Positions 30,071 to 39,545 of a stretch of DNA of 64,000 bases are shown piece by piece. Source of the DNA: Bin76 sp963665765 (GTDB lineage: Bacteria; Actinomycetota; Acidimicrobiia; Spongiisociales; ZC4RG35); assembly GCA_963665765.1 (NCBI GenBank), contig OY762464.1:434001-498000 (forward strand), given 5' to 3'. The notes beneath the pieces are model-generated. The model was not told the origin of the DNA. It did not search any database and worked only from the letters and a program-made list of their open reading frames with translations. The translations under genes were made by a program, and so were the position numbers. Positions within the stretch are counted from its first letter, which is position 1. Each line of letters begins with the position of its first letter.

Positions 30071-33032
30071 GCCCCGCCCCGGCGTCGAGGTGCCGGGCGA
30101 TGGCCCGATAGCACTGGCTGGGGCGGGTTGCCTTCAAGACCGGAGGCGAGCCGGTGAGGCTGTTCAAAAACGAGGAGGCGTACCGGGCGAATCCCAGCCG
30201 CTTGTCCAACACCACCAGGACTCCCCGGTCGCGTGGAGAGCGGATCAGCCGACCGGCGCCCTGCCGGAAGCCCAGCACCGCCTGGGGAAGGAGGTATTCG
30301 TCGAAGGGCCGTCCACCCCGGCGGGCGATCACCTCCTGACGAGCCGCCACCACCGGATCATCGGGCGAGCTGAAGGGGAGCTTTTCCATCACCAGCAGGC
30401 TGAGAGCCTCGCCGGGCACGTCGATTCCCTGCCAGAAGGTTCCGCTGCCCAAAAGGCAGGTCGGTTGCGAGGGATTGCGGAAGCTCTCGGTCAACTCCGG
30501 GGCGGAGGCTTCTCCCTGACAAAGGATCCTGTAACCGGGAAACAGTCGATCCTTGAGGTAGGCGGCGGCGCTTTCCATCCGCCGGTTGGCAGTGAACAGC
30601 GTCAGGGCTCGGCCCCGGCTGATCTCGAACAGCCGCGCCATCTCCTCCGGGGACGATTCGGCGAACTCCTGCAGGCTGGATCCGCTGGGAAGGGGCAGAT
30701 ATCCAGGGACAATCACCAGCATCTGACGGTCGATATCCGGAAAAGGGCTGTCCAGCGACACCTTCCGGCTGTCCGAAAAGCCCAATCCGTCCGATATGTA
30801 GTCAAAGGACCCGGCCACGGTCAGAGTGGCCGAAGTCATCACCACCGATTTTTTCTCCTCCCAGATGGCCTGCAAACGCTCATCCACCTGCAACGGGACC
30901 GCCCGAAGCGCCCAATGCAACTCGCCTTCCCGGCTCACCAGGTCGCAGACGAAAGCCGCCTCCAACAGGTTCTCCGAGTCGACCTTCGCCAACTGGAACG
31001 CAAGCTCCGACACCGTCTTGGCCTCGCCGCTCCACTGGGTTACCCGGCGCTTGAGTTCTTGGGGAGACCGACCTCCGGAAAGCCGGTCGGATATGGGAAG
31101 GGACTCGATGGCATGTCCCAGATGAGAGAAGGCCTCGGCCAAGCCCTGAAGGGCCCGGGTCACTTGGGCCCAACTGGAACGGTTGAGATCGACCCTGGTG
31201 ATCCGGGAGGAAAAGGACTCCCCATCCCGACCGGCCGACCACCCGCGTGCGGAGTCGAAATAGTCCGCCAGCACCCCTCCGGTGTCTTCGGTCACCGCCT
31301 GGCAACGCCGCCAGTACCGGACCACCCGCTCCGCGCCCACCTGACCTCGGTCCCTGGCCGGCCCCGGCGGCAGGGAACGGAGATACCGGTATAACAAACT
31401 TCCCGAGGACCTGCTGCCGTAGACCGCATAGAGCAGGCGCCACAATCCCCGGTCACTGACCGTACCGGTGAAGGCCGACCGGGCGGCCGACTCCATCTCG
31501 TGGGCTTCGTCCACTATCAAGCGGGGACTGTCGGCCGTCATCTGATCCCGGAGCAGCATCAGGGAGTGATTGGCCACCACGATCTGCGCTTCGGACAGTC
31601 GCCTCAGGGCTCTTCGGAAAAAACACCGCTTTTCCAGATCGTTTCGTGCCCCGGCGGGGGTTTCGGTCACAGAAAGTCGGGATTTGAGCCGGTACATGGT
31701 CGGGTTGTGTTGTCTGAGCCACCAGTCACGAAGGTCATCCCACTCTCCGGTGGGCGTCTCCCACGCCCAGCCCACCACCACCGCCAGAGCCAGCCCCAGG
31801 TGATGATCGGAGACCGAATCGGAAACCTCATCGGAAAAGAGCGGGTTGTCCCGCATGGGACCCGAGTCCAGGGGATCGATGAGCGTCAACTCTTCGGCCA
31901 GGGCATTGACCGACAGGTAGTTGCTCAACCCTTTCAGCACTGTCCAGCGGACCGGCGCCAAGCGCTGGGAGATGTCGAGCAGCGTCAGGCAGACCTGGTC
32001 CTGCAGGGCCTTGGTGTAGGTTGAGATCAGCACCTGCGTGTCCCAGGCGGCGGCCAGCCGGTGAGCGGGAACCAGATAGGCAAGGGTCTTGCCGGTGCCG
32101 GTGGGCGCCTCCACCATCAAATCGTCCGACCCGGCCAGCGCGGCGGCCACCGCCCGCGCCATCGCCTCCTGGGAGGGCCGATGCTCCATTCCCATGCCGG
32201 CCAGGTCGCCCTCGGCGGTCAGCGGGAACACCAGTTCATCGAGGTCGATTTCCGGCTCTTCATCCTCCTCGGCCGAATCGCCATAGGCGCCCGGACCCTT
32301 CGAATAGCCCTTCCCGTCGTCCGATAGTGCGGGAAGCGGGATTATCTCCACCAAATCGGGCCGGAAGGCGCCGGCCAGGTGGCCGACATCCGGACGGCAA
32401 TACCTCGCCCAGGGATGATCGGTGATCTCCAGCAACCAGCGCTGGGCCCGCCGGGCAGAATCATTCCGATTCAGATCGTCCAGCAGGCCGCGCATCACAC
32501 CCCAGACTCTCCGGGTGTCCGCCAAGGCGCGATGGGCGGGGTCGGTTCGGTGCTCAAGTTGGTAATGGTCGGCCAGGTCCGACAACTGCCGGGAAGGAGG
32601 CGGACGGTTACCCCGGATGTCGGCGGTGGACTCCCGGCCCGCCCGGGGAAAGATCACGTGGGCCAACTCGAGAGTGTCGAGTCGGTCTCCGGGCGGGATC
32701 GGCAAGCCCACCCTTGCCAATTCGGCGTCGAGCAGGGGAAAATCGTAGGTGCTGCCGTTGTGAGCCACCAGCGGCAGGTCGCCGCAAAAGTCCGAAAAGC
32801 CCCGCAAGGTGGGCCGGCGGGCGGGAGCGTCTTGCAGGGACTCATCGGTGAGTCCGGTGAGTTCGACCGTCAGGGGCGCCAACCTCCGACCCTGGCTGGG
32901 GGCCAGGAGACTGGCGAACTCTTCCACCACCTCACCATCGTCCACCAGCAAAGCCCCGATCTCGATGATCTCTTGGCGCTTCGGTTGGGGATGGTCGGCG
33001 TTCGCTTCCAAATCGAAGACCACCAACCGCAT
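30039..33032 (-). CDS. DnaQ-like exonuclease fused to a DinG-type helicase
   Basis: A 997-residue protein. Residues 1-180 form a DEDDh exonuclease (VFDLEANADHP with Asp7 and Glu9; AHNGSTYDFPLLD; HRALADTRRVW). The rest is an XPD/DinG-type superfamily 2 helicase: Walker A in EAPTGTGKTLAYLVPAHRL, a DEAH box in LIVDEAHEMESAARS, and GSGTFWQGIDVPGEAL followed by QGAGRLIRSPRDRGV near the C-terminus. The four cysteines that hold an Fe-S cluster in E. coli DinG are not visible, which fits the exonuclease-fused DinG of Gram-positives. Presumed role: repair or processing of structured DNA. Convergent with the CoA-binding gene. Confidence 0.88.
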   Translation of the reverse strand: MRLVVFDLEANADHPQPKRQEIIEIGALLVDDGEVVEEFASLLAPSQGRRLAPLTVELTGLTDESLQDAPARRPTLRGFSDFCGDLPLVAHNGSTYDFPLLDAELARVGLPIPPGDRLDTLELAHVIFPRAGRESTADIRGNRPPPSRQLSDLADHYQLEHRTDPAHRALADTRRVWGVMRGLLDDLNRNDSARRAQRWLLEITDHPWARYCRPDVGHLAGAFRPDLVEIIPLPALSDDGKGYSKGPGAYGDSAEEDEEPEIDLDELVFPLTAEGDLAGMGMEHRPSQEAMARAVAAALAGSDDLMVEAPTGTGKTLAYLVPAHRLAAAWDTQVLISTYTKALQDQVCLTLLDISQRLAPVRWTVLKGLSNYLSVNALAEELTLIDPLDSGPMRDNPLFSDEVSDSVSDHHLGLALAVVVGWAWETPTGEWDDLRDWWLRQHNPTMYRLKSRLSVTETPAGARNDLEKRCFFRRALRRLSEAQIVVANHSLMLLRDQMTADSPRLIVDEAHEMESAARSAFTGTVSDRGLWRLLYAVYGSRSSGSLLYRYLRSLPPGPARDRGQVGAERVVRYWRRCQAVTEDTGGVLADYFDSARGWSAGRDGESFSSRITRVDLNRSSWAQVTRALQGLAEAFSHLGHAIESLPISDRLSGGRSPQELKRRVTQWSGEAKTVSELAFQLAKVDSENLLEAAFVCDLVSREGELHWALRAVPLQVDERLQAIWEEKKSVVMTSATLTVAGSFDYISDGLGFSDSRKVSLDSPFPDIDRQMLVIVPGYLPLPSGSSLQEFAESSPEEMARLFEISRGRALTLFTANRRMESAAAYLKDRLFPGYRILCQGEASAPELTESFRNPSQPTCLLGSGTFWQGIDVPGEALSLLVMEKLPFSSPDDPVVAARQEVIARRGGRPFDEYLLPQAVLGFRQGAGRLIRSPRDRGVLVVLDKRLGFARYASSFLNSLTGSPPVLKATRPSQCYRAIARHLDAGAGLRSDGGAARK

Positions 33033-33101
33033 AAGGGCAGTGTATGAGGGGGGTGGGATATCACAGCATTCCCGGGTGGTCTATCCCAGGCTCTTGGGGG
33101 T

Positions 33102-34301
33102 CTAGACGGCCTCGGAATCGCCGAGACGTATCCAGCGGCCGACCGCGAAAACCCACACCCCCAGCAGAATCACCACCAGGGTGAGGGCGAACAGCCATGG
33201 CGCCGGGGGCCACACCGCGGTCCCGGCCGCCAACCCGGACGCCGCCACCATCACCCACGAAACCGGTCGATAGATCACCGACAACCGGCGAAAGTCGCCC
33301 AGTGTCCTCATCTTCACGACCAGGGCCATCAACCCCAACGCCACTGACCCGGCCAGGAGCCAGGCCGTGGAGACCGGGGCGTGATCGTCGCCGGCATGCT
33401 CGATCAGGCTCACCATGGCCGCACCTGATGCTGCGACCGACAGCGTAACCGGCAGATGGAGGAACATCCACCTGCTCCGAACCTTGGCGACATCGATCGG
33501 CATTCGCTGACCCACGAAATCGAAGTACGTCCACCAGTATGCAAAGCCGATACACAAACCGACCAAGCCGGTGGCGATCGACCGGAAGTTGCGCTCAACC
33601 TCCGACAGGCCATCCACCACCCCCACCACGACCTCGCCGAGGACAATGATCACGAACAGTCCAAAACGTTCGACCATGGAGTGGGTGACGGTGATCCCCG
33701 AATCCATGGCCTCGTTGCGAGAGATCAAAAGTCCGAATGTCACCCACATCAGCATCAGGGCGGCCCAGATCCACAGCCGTACCTCCGCCGGGACAAACGC
33801 GCTGATCAACATCAGCCCCATCGTGACCAGCATCCCACTCAGATAGCGGCCGGTAACGGCCATGTACTCCTCGGCGTCCTGCATTCGCACCGTAAACCAG
33901 AGCCAAGACACCACGACCATGTAGAGCACGTAGACAATGGCGAACTCCATCCCCGATTCGCCGACTGCCCCGGCCGTGAACACCGCCAGCAACGCCAACA
34001 GCAGCATCTGGATGAACACAAAGACCCGGGTGCGTCCGTCCTCGCGCCCATGAAGCTCGTAATAGAGAGTGCCGTTCAGCCAAGCCATCCAGATGAGACC
34101 GAAGACCACGCAGAACTCCCCGAAACTCCGCCAGGTGATGTCCTTGGCCAGAGCGTGCGCGGCCCGAGCGATAACCACGACGTAGACCAGATCGTAGAAC
34201 AGCTCGAGGAAGCTGACGCTTCGGTCCTCGATGACCTCGCCGTGGGCGCGCGGCGGCATCCAGAAACGACGGCGAAACTTGGCGAAAATCGAGTCAGGCA
34301 T
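33102..34301 (-). CDS. Low temperature requirement protein A (LtrA) family membrane protein
   Basis: A 399-residue membrane protein with about ten helices. The family signature is near the N-terminus: SVSFLELFYDLVYVVVIARA, with AHALA next; further blocks are IWMAWLNGTLYYELHGREDG, SMVERFGLFVIIVLGEVVVG and TYFDFVGQ. LtrA was named from a Listeria cold-growth mutant; its biochemical role is unknown. No partner gene suggests more. Confidence 0.88.
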   Translation of the reverse strand: MPDSIFAKFRRRFWMPPRAHGEVIEDRSVSFLELFYDLVYVVVIARAAHALAKDITWRSFGEFCVVFGLIWMAWLNGTLYYELHGREDGRTRVFVFIQMLLLALLAVFTAGAVGESGMEFAIVYVLYMVVVSWLWFTVRMQDAEEYMAVTGRYLSGMLVTMGLMLISAFVPAEVRLWIWAALMLMWVTFGLLISRNEAMDSGITVTHSMVERFGLFVIIVLGEVVVGVVDGLSEVERNFRSIATGLVGLCIGFAYWWTYFDFVGQRMPIDVAKVRSRWMFLHLPVTLSVAASGAAMVSLIEHAGDDHAPVSTAWLLAGSVALGLMALVVKMRTLGDFRRLSVIYRPVSWVMVAASGLAAGTAVWPPAPWLFALTLVVILLGVWVFAVGRWIRLGDSEAV

Positions 34302-34445
34302 GGCTGGTCTCCACCTTGAAATGCTACCCGCCGGATTTCACGGTACAACCCGGCCCGGGGCTCTGACCTCCCATCCAACGCCTCCTCCCAGACCGTACCC
34401 GAAGTCGGCCGGCTTCGGGCAGGGCTGTTCGGCCGGTTCAGCCGC

Positions 34446-34838
34446 CTATCCGTCCTTTGGTCTCCCTACCGCGCGGAGCGTCTGATCGAAAGTTTTGATT
34501 TTCTTCACTCCCCGCCGACGACAACTTGCCAAGTGACAGAGATCTCGAGCGCTCAAGGTTGGAAACCGGGCAACTAATTGCTGCGCCAGCATCACATCTT
34601 CCGGTTCCAAGGGCCACACCTGTACCCCGTATCGGGAAACCAACGAAAACGCTGCCTCCAGGGTATTTATTCTTTCCGCCGCGGTATATGCGTGCAGCAA
34701 CTCCTGTAGCACCTCCGCCGAGGTGCAAAGAGGGATTTGCCTGCGGTGGGAGCGAACGAAGAACTCCCTGGCCACACTCTGCAGATGATGGGGACGGCCG
34801 ACGGCGTACATGAACACATTCGTATCGACAAAGATCAC
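34446..34838 (-). CDS. vapC: VapC-type PIN-domain toxin
   Basis: A 130-residue PIN RNase: MIFVDTNVFMYAVGRPHHL (first Asp at residue 5), SAEVLQELLHAY (Glu), and LSARDLCHLASCRRRGVKKI leading to KTFD (two further Asp). All four acidic active-site positions appear present. Its ATG overlaps the antitoxin gene by four bases (ATGA). Confidence 0.88.
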   Translation of the reverse strand: MIFVDTNVFMYAVGRPHHLQSVAREFFVRSHRRQIPLCTSAEVLQELLHAYTAAERINTLEAAFSLVSRYGVQVWPLEPEDVMLAQQLVARFPTLSARDLCHLASCRRRGVKKIKTFDQTLRAVGRPKDG

Positions 34839-35110
34839 GTTCTGGTTGCACCGCGCCGACGGGACCCATCGATCACGGCCAAGTGCTCATCCCAATCCGG
34901 TTCTTGGGGAGGTCCTTCCAGAGTATCGCACTCTCCAAAGAACTTCCTCAGATCGGCGGGCCCTTCAAAAGCCCTTTGCTTCTGCTGTTGTTGTAACCGC
35001 TGATGGGCAGCCGCCCTTATCCAGGCGCTCAAGGTCATACCCTCCCTTCGGGCCTGATAAACGTAACGATCCCGATCCTCGTCGGGAATCACCAACTGCA
35101 CTCGAGCCAC
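34835..35110 (-). CDS. vapB: VapB-type antitoxin
   Basis: A 91-residue protein opening MARVQLVIPDEDRDRYVYQA and containing REGMTLSAWIRAAAHQRLQQ, a ribbon-helix-helix DNA-binding fold, then a charged tail that would embrace the toxin. GTG start with a strong GGAGG ribosome-binding site. It is translationally coupled to the PIN gene. A palindrome lies just upstream, consistent with autoregulation. Confidence 0.82.
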   Translation of the reverse strand: MARVQLVIPDEDRDRYVYQARREGMTLSAWIRAAAHQRLQQQQKQRAFEGPADLRKFFGECDTLEGPPQEPDWDEHLAVIDGSRRRGATRT

Positions 35111-35128
35111 GACCTACCTCCTACGAGT

Positions 35129-35149
35129 ATGTGTAAATACTATACACAT
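35129..35149. promoter_or_regulatory. Palindrome upstream of the vapBC pair, probable operator
   Basis: ATGTGTA (35129-35135) and TACACAT (35143-35149) are perfect 7-bp arms with a seven-base spacer. On the coding strand the site contains TATAGTATT, which could be the -10 element, and it ends about 18 bases before the antitoxin start. This is the usual place for a VapB-VapC binding site. Confidence 0.6.
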
Positions 35150-35185
35150 CCAAAAGGACCTGCCGCCGGGTCGGTTGACTTTGTC

Positions 35186-36070
35186 TCAGAGGGTTAGCGT
35201 GGAACGAATCGCTTCGGTGTGGCGGGGGGTGGATCCGCAGCATGTCCCGATGACGCTGCATCCCACACGGAGCGCTCGACGGGTGTAGTCCTCCATGGAA
35301 TCCGGCCCTTGGGGATAGGTCAATCTTCCGCCACGGAAGACCGGGATGCCGCAGTTCGATTTGACCACCACCGGCGCCTCCGGCGCAGCCTCCGCGATGG
35401 CGGCCGCGGCCGCCAACGCCTCTTCCAAGCCTGTCCCGCAGTTGGCGCCCAGAGCGGCGGGACGGGTATCGGGGGAAAGCTCTGCCCACCAACCGCCAAA
35501 ATCGGAGGGCGCAAGCCCCATCATGGTCCGGCCATTGGTGTCGAAGCTGAGGGTCACCACGTGCGGTGTGGAAAACCGGGCCGCGGCCTCGGTGGCCGCT
35601 CCCACCTCCTCCCATGACGACATGGTCTCGATCCACAGCAGGTCGGCGCCCGCTTCCGCCAGCACCTCCATCTGTTCGGCGAAGACCTCCACCCCCTCTC
35701 GGACGCTCAGGGGACCGAGGGGTTCGAACAAATCCCCGGTGGGACCCACACTGGCCGCCACCACCACCGGCCCCGGCGCGGCCGCCGCAACTTCCCGAGC
35801 GATTCTCACCCCTTGCCGGTTGAATTCGGCCGCTCGGTCCTCCATGCCATGCAGCGCCAGGCGGCGACGGTTCCCACCGAAGGTGTTGGTGAGAATCAGA
35901 TCCGCCCCGGCCGCCACGAAACCCCGGTGCACCGAGGCGATCATCTCCGGTCGCTCCACATTGAGCATCTCCGGAGACTCGCCGCTCTCCAGACCCAACT
36001 CGAAGAGGGTGGTTCCCATGGCGCCATCAGCCACCAATACCCCTCTTTCCGCCAGCAATTCCTCTAACAA
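35186..36070 (-). CDS. Homocysteine S-methyltransferase family protein (BHMT/MetH-N-like)
   Basis: A 294-residue zinc methyltransferase: LVADGAMGTTLFELGLESGE, ILTNTFGGNRRRLALHGM, ALGANCGTGLEEAL (first zinc Cys) and VIGTCCGSTPRHTEAIR (two zinc Cys). This family transfers a methyl group from betaine, S-methylmethionine or methyl-folate (via B12) to homocysteine. Given the carnitine/betaine genes immediately upstream, betaine is a plausible donor, but the sequence alone does not settle this. It may be the last gene of the carnitine operon, 172 bases after the MFS gene. Confidence 0.85.
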   Translation of the reverse strand: MLEELLAERGVLVADGAMGTTLFELGLESGESPEMLNVERPEMIASVHRGFVAAGADLILTNTFGGNRRRLALHGMEDRAAEFNRQGVRIAREVAAAAPGPVVVAASVGPTGDLFEPLGPLSVREGVEVFAEQMEVLAEAGADLLWIETMSSWEEVGAATEAAARFSTPHVVTLSFDTNGRTMMGLAPSDFGGWWAELSPDTRPAALGANCGTGLEEALAAAAAIAEAAPEAPVVVKSNCGIPVFRGGRLTYPQGPDSMEDYTRRALRVGCSVIGTCCGSTPRHTEAIRSTLTL

Positions 36071-36242
36071 CTCTCACACCTGCCGTTGATCGCCGTTCGT
36101 CCCGCCCGAGCGCACCGGGGCACTCCCGTTATCTCCTCGGACACCAAAATCAGACTACCGACCTGGTTCCCTTTTGGTGAGACCCCTCCCGGAGAATGAA
36201 CGACCCCGTCTTGGGAACGAGACCCCTCCGCCGGGTCTTCCT

Positions 36243-37514
36243 CTAATCGGCGGACGGTGCATCGGGGCGGTGGTCGGGACCGGGCGGCCGCCGGTGGCGG
36301 GACCGTCGCCAGGGGGTGAGCGCGGTCGCCATCGCCGACCCCCGGGCGGGAATCGGAGCGAACATCTTCTGCAGGGCCACCGGAGTGCTGGGGCGCTCGG
36401 TCAGCCGATAGAGGATGTAGAACACGAACAGCCCGTGGACCGCCGCCAGGAACCACCACAGACCTGCGGGACCCGCCACCGTCATCCAGGCGCCGGCCAT
36501 CACCGGACCGGCCACTGCGCCGACGCCCACCGCAAACACCAGCGCGGCGGCGGCCGACACCAGCTTGCGGGGAGGGAGGCAGTCGTTCATGTGACTCATC
36601 GCCAACCCATAGAGCGGAAAGGACAGGCCTCCGTAAGCGAACATCACCGCCGCCACCGCCCCGGCGGAGTCCCCCAAAGAGATCGCCGCCCAGGCCAGGG
36701 CCACGGAAGCCGCATTGACCCCCAGGATGACGTGACGGCGGGGGACCCGGTCGGACAATCTGCCGATCGGCCACTGCAAGAGGACCGCCCCCGCCATGGC
36801 CGACGCGATCAGCTGTCCGATCACCACTCCCGAAAATCCCCGCTGAGCGCCGTACACGGGCCCCATCCCCAGCAGGGTGGAATTGGTGAGACCCACCACC
36901 ACCCCGCCCGAAATCGCCAAGGGAGTCAGACAAAAGATCTCCCCCAAGTTGGGAGTTTTCTCCAGTGGTCCGCAGGTGGGCGTCTCGGAGGGGGTCAGCG
37001 ACAGAGGAATAAGAGAGAGGGAGAACAATGCCGAGACCAGGATGAAGAGTTCCAGGTCGTCGGGTCTTCCGATCCCCAGGAGAATCTGACCGGCGCCCAA
37101 CCCACCCAGCACCATCACCAGGTACACCGAGAGGATCTGCCCCCGGTTGGAGTTGGAGGCCAAACCGTTGAGCCAGCTTTCGGAGACGATGTACATTCCG
37201 GCCAGAGCAAAACCGGTGACCAGTCTCATCCCGCTCCAAGCCACCACTTCTATCCGCAGGGGATGCAGCAGCACCACGATCGAGGCCGCCGAGGCCAGGG
37301 CCACGAACACCCTGATGTGGCCGACCATCCCCACCATCTGGGGAATCAGGCGGCTTCCCGCCAGATATCCGAGGTAGTAGAAAGCCATCATCACCCCCAC
37401 CGCCAACGTCGAGAAACCTTCGATCGTCGACCGGACCCCCAAAAGGGAGGTGGCCAATCCGTTCCCCAGCATGAACACGAAGATGGCCACCATCAGTGGC
37501 CAGACCTTTTTCAA
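36243..37514 (-). CDS. MFS transporter, YcaD-like
   Basis: A 423-residue 12-helix transporter beginning MKKVWPLMVAIFVFMLGNGL. The YfkF/YcaD-type signatures GMYIVSESWLNGLASNSNRG and QWPIGRLSDRVPRRHVILG are present. The C-terminal 40 residues are basic and disordered. The start overlaps the acyl-CoA ligase stop by four bases, so it belongs to the carnitine operon and may carry carnitine, a related quaternary amine or a product. The substrate is inference from context only. Confidence 0.85.
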   Translation of the reverse strand: MKKVWPLMVAIFVFMLGNGLATSLLGVRSTIEGFSTLAVGVMMAFYYLGYLAGSRLIPQMVGMVGHIRVFVALASAASIVVLLHPLRIEVVAWSGMRLVTGFALAGMYIVSESWLNGLASNSNRGQILSVYLVMVLGGLGAGQILLGIGRPDDLELFILVSALFSLSLIPLSLTPSETPTCGPLEKTPNLGEIFCLTPLAISGGVVVGLTNSTLLGMGPVYGAQRGFSGVVIGQLIASAMAGAVLLQWPIGRLSDRVPRRHVILGVNAASVALAWAAISLGDSAGAVAAVMFAYGGLSFPLYGLAMSHMNDCLPPRKLVSAAAALVFAVGVGAVAGPVMAGAWMTVAGPAGLWWFLAAVHGLFVFYILYRLTERPSTPVALQKMFAPIPARGSAMATALTPWRRSRHRRPPGPDHRPDAPSAD

Positions 37515-39541
37515 CCGGTCACGCTCATCAATGCATCAGCCGCCACCGCCGTCGAAGCCGTGGCCAGCAGGGGGTTGACTTCCACCTCCACCACATCGCC
37601 TTCTCCCAGAGCTCCGTTCACCAGAGCGCAAATCGCCTGCACGCAGGCCTCCAGATCCGCCGCTTTCCCGCCACGATACCCGGCCAGCAACCGACCCACC
37701 TTCAGTCTCGCCAAGGCTTCCCGCACCTCCACCCGGTCCACCGGGGCCAGAAAAAAAGCGAGATCGTCCCACAATTCGGCGAGAACCCCGCCTGCGCCGA
37801 CGGTCACCAACCACCCCACCGGCCATTGGCGTCGCACGCTCACCAGCAGTTCGGCCACCACCTCGGTCACCATTTCCTCAACCAGGAATAGGCCTTCGTG
37901 TCGTTCTGACATGGACTTGACTGCCTCATCCAGATCCTCGGGAGTGGCAAGTCCCAACCGGATCCCTCCCCGCTCCGTCTTGTGATCGAAGCCCAACACT
38001 TTGGCTACCACCGGGTAGCCGATGGCGCCCGCCACCGCCCCGGCATTGTCCGCCCGGGCCACTCCTCCTCCGGGAACCGGGACTCCCCAGCTTCTCAGGC
38101 GGGCCTTGCCCTGAATCTCATTCAGATCGGTGGTTTCCGAAACCCCGGGCGGGACCGCGGCGGGAAAAGGTGGTGGTGGGCCGTGCACCGCCTCACCCCA
38201 GCGGACGGCCGCTGCCAGACCGGCCAACGCCTCTTCGATGCCTCGGACGGGAACAACGCCTTCGGCGCTCAACTCTCGAGCCAAATGGGAGTCGAGATTC
38301 TCCGGCACACCCGAAACCACCAATGCCGGTCTGCCGGACGTCCGGCGCGCCGCCGCCAGGGCATGGGCGGTCTTTCGGAACGCCGCGAAGTCCCCTTCCG
38401 CCTCCGGCACGTCCAACACCAACATGGTGGCGTTTTGGGGACCGGAAAGCACTTCGCCGAACAACTGCTCCAATAGGACCCGGTTATCCCAGATGAAGGT
38501 GTGGTAGTCCAAAGGATTGCCCACTTTCACCTTCCCCCCCAATATCCGATCGATCCGGGAGGCCTGCCCGGATGAGAATGGCGCGAAATCCAAGCCGGTG
38601 CCCTCCGACAAATCGGCCACATAGGAAGCCTCGCCTCCCGAACAGGACAGGGAAACGATGCGGTTTCCGCGCAGCGGACCAACCCCGACCAGCACTCCCA
38701 ACGTCTCGAGCAACTCCGGAATGGTGTCAACTCCGATGACCCCTCCCCGGTCGAACAGCGCCTGATAGGCGTCAGCCATCCCGGTCATCGAGGCGGTGTG
38801 GCTCCGGGCTATTTCCGCTCCCCGCCGGGAACGTCCCACCAAGAGCGCCACCACGGGAACCCGAGCCGCCAAGGCGCGCCGGGCCATGATCAGAAATCGG
38901 CGAGGATTGCGTACCGCCTCGAGGAACAATCCGATTCCCTTGACTCTTCTGTCCTGCAGCAATTCCTCCATCAGATCCTCAACACCCACTACGGCCTGGT
39001 TGCCCACGGTGATCAGATGGGATATGGGAAGCCCCCGGCGCTGGAAGGAGAGATTCAGGCCCACGTTCCCGCTCTGGGATATCAGCGCCACTCCTTCGCT
39101 CACCGGATCACATCCCATCAGGTCAGGCCACAGCGCCACTCGGTCCGCCGCATTGATGAACCCATAGCAGTTCGGCCCCAGGATGGGCATCTTCCCGGCC
39201 GCCTCCACCAGACGACGTTGCCGATCGGCGCCGGGTTCTCCCTGCTCGGCGAACAAAGATGCGTAGCAAACCGCCGATCCCCCTCCCATCTGTGACAGCG
39301 TTTCCACCGCTTCAATCGTCCGATCCCGGTTGACCGCCAGGAAGGCGATGTCGGGAGGATCCGGGAGATCTTCCAGGCCGGGATAGCATTCCAACCCGGC
39401 CACCCGGCACCGATGGGGGTTGACCGGCCAGATTGCCCCCTCGAATCCCATCCGTCGGCAGGACTCCACCAACCGGTTCAGCAGGTCGCCGCCCACCAGA
39501 GCCACCGTCTGTGGTCTCAGCATTCGTCCCAGCCCGGACAA
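37511..39541 (-). CDS. Acetate--CoA ligase (ADP-forming)-family acyl-CoA synthetase
   Basis: A 676-residue fused alpha-beta NDP-forming acyl-CoA synthetase. It contains a CoA-binding domain (LRPQTVALVGGDLLNRLVES), the ligase domain with LISQSGNVGLNLSFQRRGLP and the phospho-His candidate in ARSHTASMTGMADAY, and a C-terminal ATP-grasp domain (AIGYPVVAKVLGFDHKTERG, LVEEMVTEVVAELLVSV). In this operon it could activate carnitine, crotonobetaine or gamma-butyrobetaine to the CoA ester, the job done by CaiC or CaiB elsewhere. Alternatively it may recycle acyl-CoA released during cleavage. It lies four bases after the acyl-CoA dehydrogenase and overlaps the MFS gene. Confidence 0.82.
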   Translation of the reverse strand: MSGLGRMLRPQTVALVGGDLLNRLVESCRRMGFEGAIWPVNPHRCRVAGLECYPGLEDLPDPPDIAFLAVNRDRTIEAVETLSQMGGGSAVCYASLFAEQGEPGADRQRRLVEAAGKMPILGPNCYGFINAADRVALWPDLMGCDPVSEGVALISQSGNVGLNLSFQRRGLPISHLITVGNQAVVGVEDLMEELLQDRRVKGIGLFLEAVRNPRRFLIMARRALAARVPVVALLVGRSRRGAEIARSHTASMTGMADAYQALFDRGGVIGVDTIPELLETLGVLVGVGPLRGNRIVSLSCSGGEASYVADLSEGTGLDFAPFSSGQASRIDRILGGKVKVGNPLDYHTFIWDNRVLLEQLFGEVLSGPQNATMLVLDVPEAEGDFAAFRKTAHALAAARRTSGRPALVVSGVPENLDSHLARELSAEGVVPVRGIEEALAGLAAAVRWGEAVHGPPPPFPAAVPPGVSETTDLNEIQGKARLRSWGVPVPGGGVARADNAGAVAGAIGYPVVAKVLGFDHKTERGGIRLGLATPEDLDEAVKSMSERHEGLFLVEEMVTEVVAELLVSVRRQWPVGWLVTVGAGGVLAELWDDLAFFLAPVDRVEVREALARLKVGRLLAGYRGGKAADLEACVQAICALVNGALGEGDVVEVEVNPLLATASTAVAADALMSVTG

Positions 39542-39545
39542 GAGT